Of a stretch of 40,079 nucleotides of DNA, positions 40,069 through 40,079 are shown in pieces. Made by a program: the position numbers and the translations under genes. Location of the stretch: positions 1-40,079 of IMG/VR virus record IMGVR_UViG_3300025151_000103. One strand, written 5' to 3'. How positions within the stretch are numbered: the first letter of the stretch is position 1; each line of letters opens with the position of its first letter. The notes under the pieces were generated by a model. It did not search any database. It was given only the letters and a program-made list of their open reading frames with translations, and had not been told where the DNA came from. Origin of the DNA: a virus.

Positions 40069-40079
40069 GTTTTAGTAAA

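Noticed and set aside
1-40079. CRISPR array, insertion sequence or integrase attachment site
   Set aside because: No regularly spaced direct repeats, transposase frame or terminal inverted repeats were seen on either strand.

Overview
The window is a stretch of a T4-like cyanomyovirus genome, most likely one infecting marine Synechococcus or Prochlorococcus. The basis is the order of recognisable T4-type virion genes (gp25, gp6, gp7, gp8, a very large DUF4815-type protein, small fibre-type proteins, gp13, gp14, gp15, gp16, gp17), the T4-type late promoter motif (TATAAATA and close variants) in front of several of them, and many very short acidic proteins that resemble cyanophage families I remember. 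Every gene I can support lies on the + strand. No tRNA, rRNA, CRISPR array, insertion sequence or photosynthesis gene was seen.

Left part (1 to about 6300): an accessory region of tightly packed small genes, many joined by ATGA, TGATG or GTGA stop/start overlaps. It holds a zinc metallopeptidase-like protein (196-678), about fifteen small proteins of unknown function, and a protein at 5230-5829 whose key residues look like a helix-hairpin-helix DNA glycosylase. Several genes here share a repeated leader (core TTCAGTTCAA) just downstream of a -10-like hexamer. A second dispersed element (GTGGCACA with flanking GGACA and TGGTCACTG) precedes two promoters and recurs inverted in a gene-poor stretch. 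Two gaps lack convincing genes: 4622-5201, which has a near-consensus sigma-70 promoter and no ORF downstream of it, and 5830-6280.

Middle (6281-8881): small proteins including one membrane protein, a GT-A-type glycosyltransferase behind a TTGCAT-N17-TATAAT promoter, a small basic protein, and three unknown proteins leading into the late genes.

Right part (8936 to the end): the late virion cluster. gp25, gp6, a giant gp7 (3476 residues, over three times T4 gp7) and gp8 build the baseplate wedge. A 2430-residue DUF4815-type protein and small fibre-like proteins follow. gp13, gp14 and gp15 form the neck and tail terminator, and gp16 and gp17 form the packaging terminase. The large proteins share repeated beta-rich modules (a GSGY/PP type, an HGF-TG type, an RG-GT-H type and a QFNG type). 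These modules also appear inside gp8, gp14 and the C-terminus of gp15, which explains most of their excess length. A late-promoter motif at the right edge points to a further late gene outside the window, by synteny probably the tail sheath gp18.

The left accessory genes probably act early, on host takeover, while the right cluster is transcribed late to build and fill the virion. This timing is inferred from promoter motifs.
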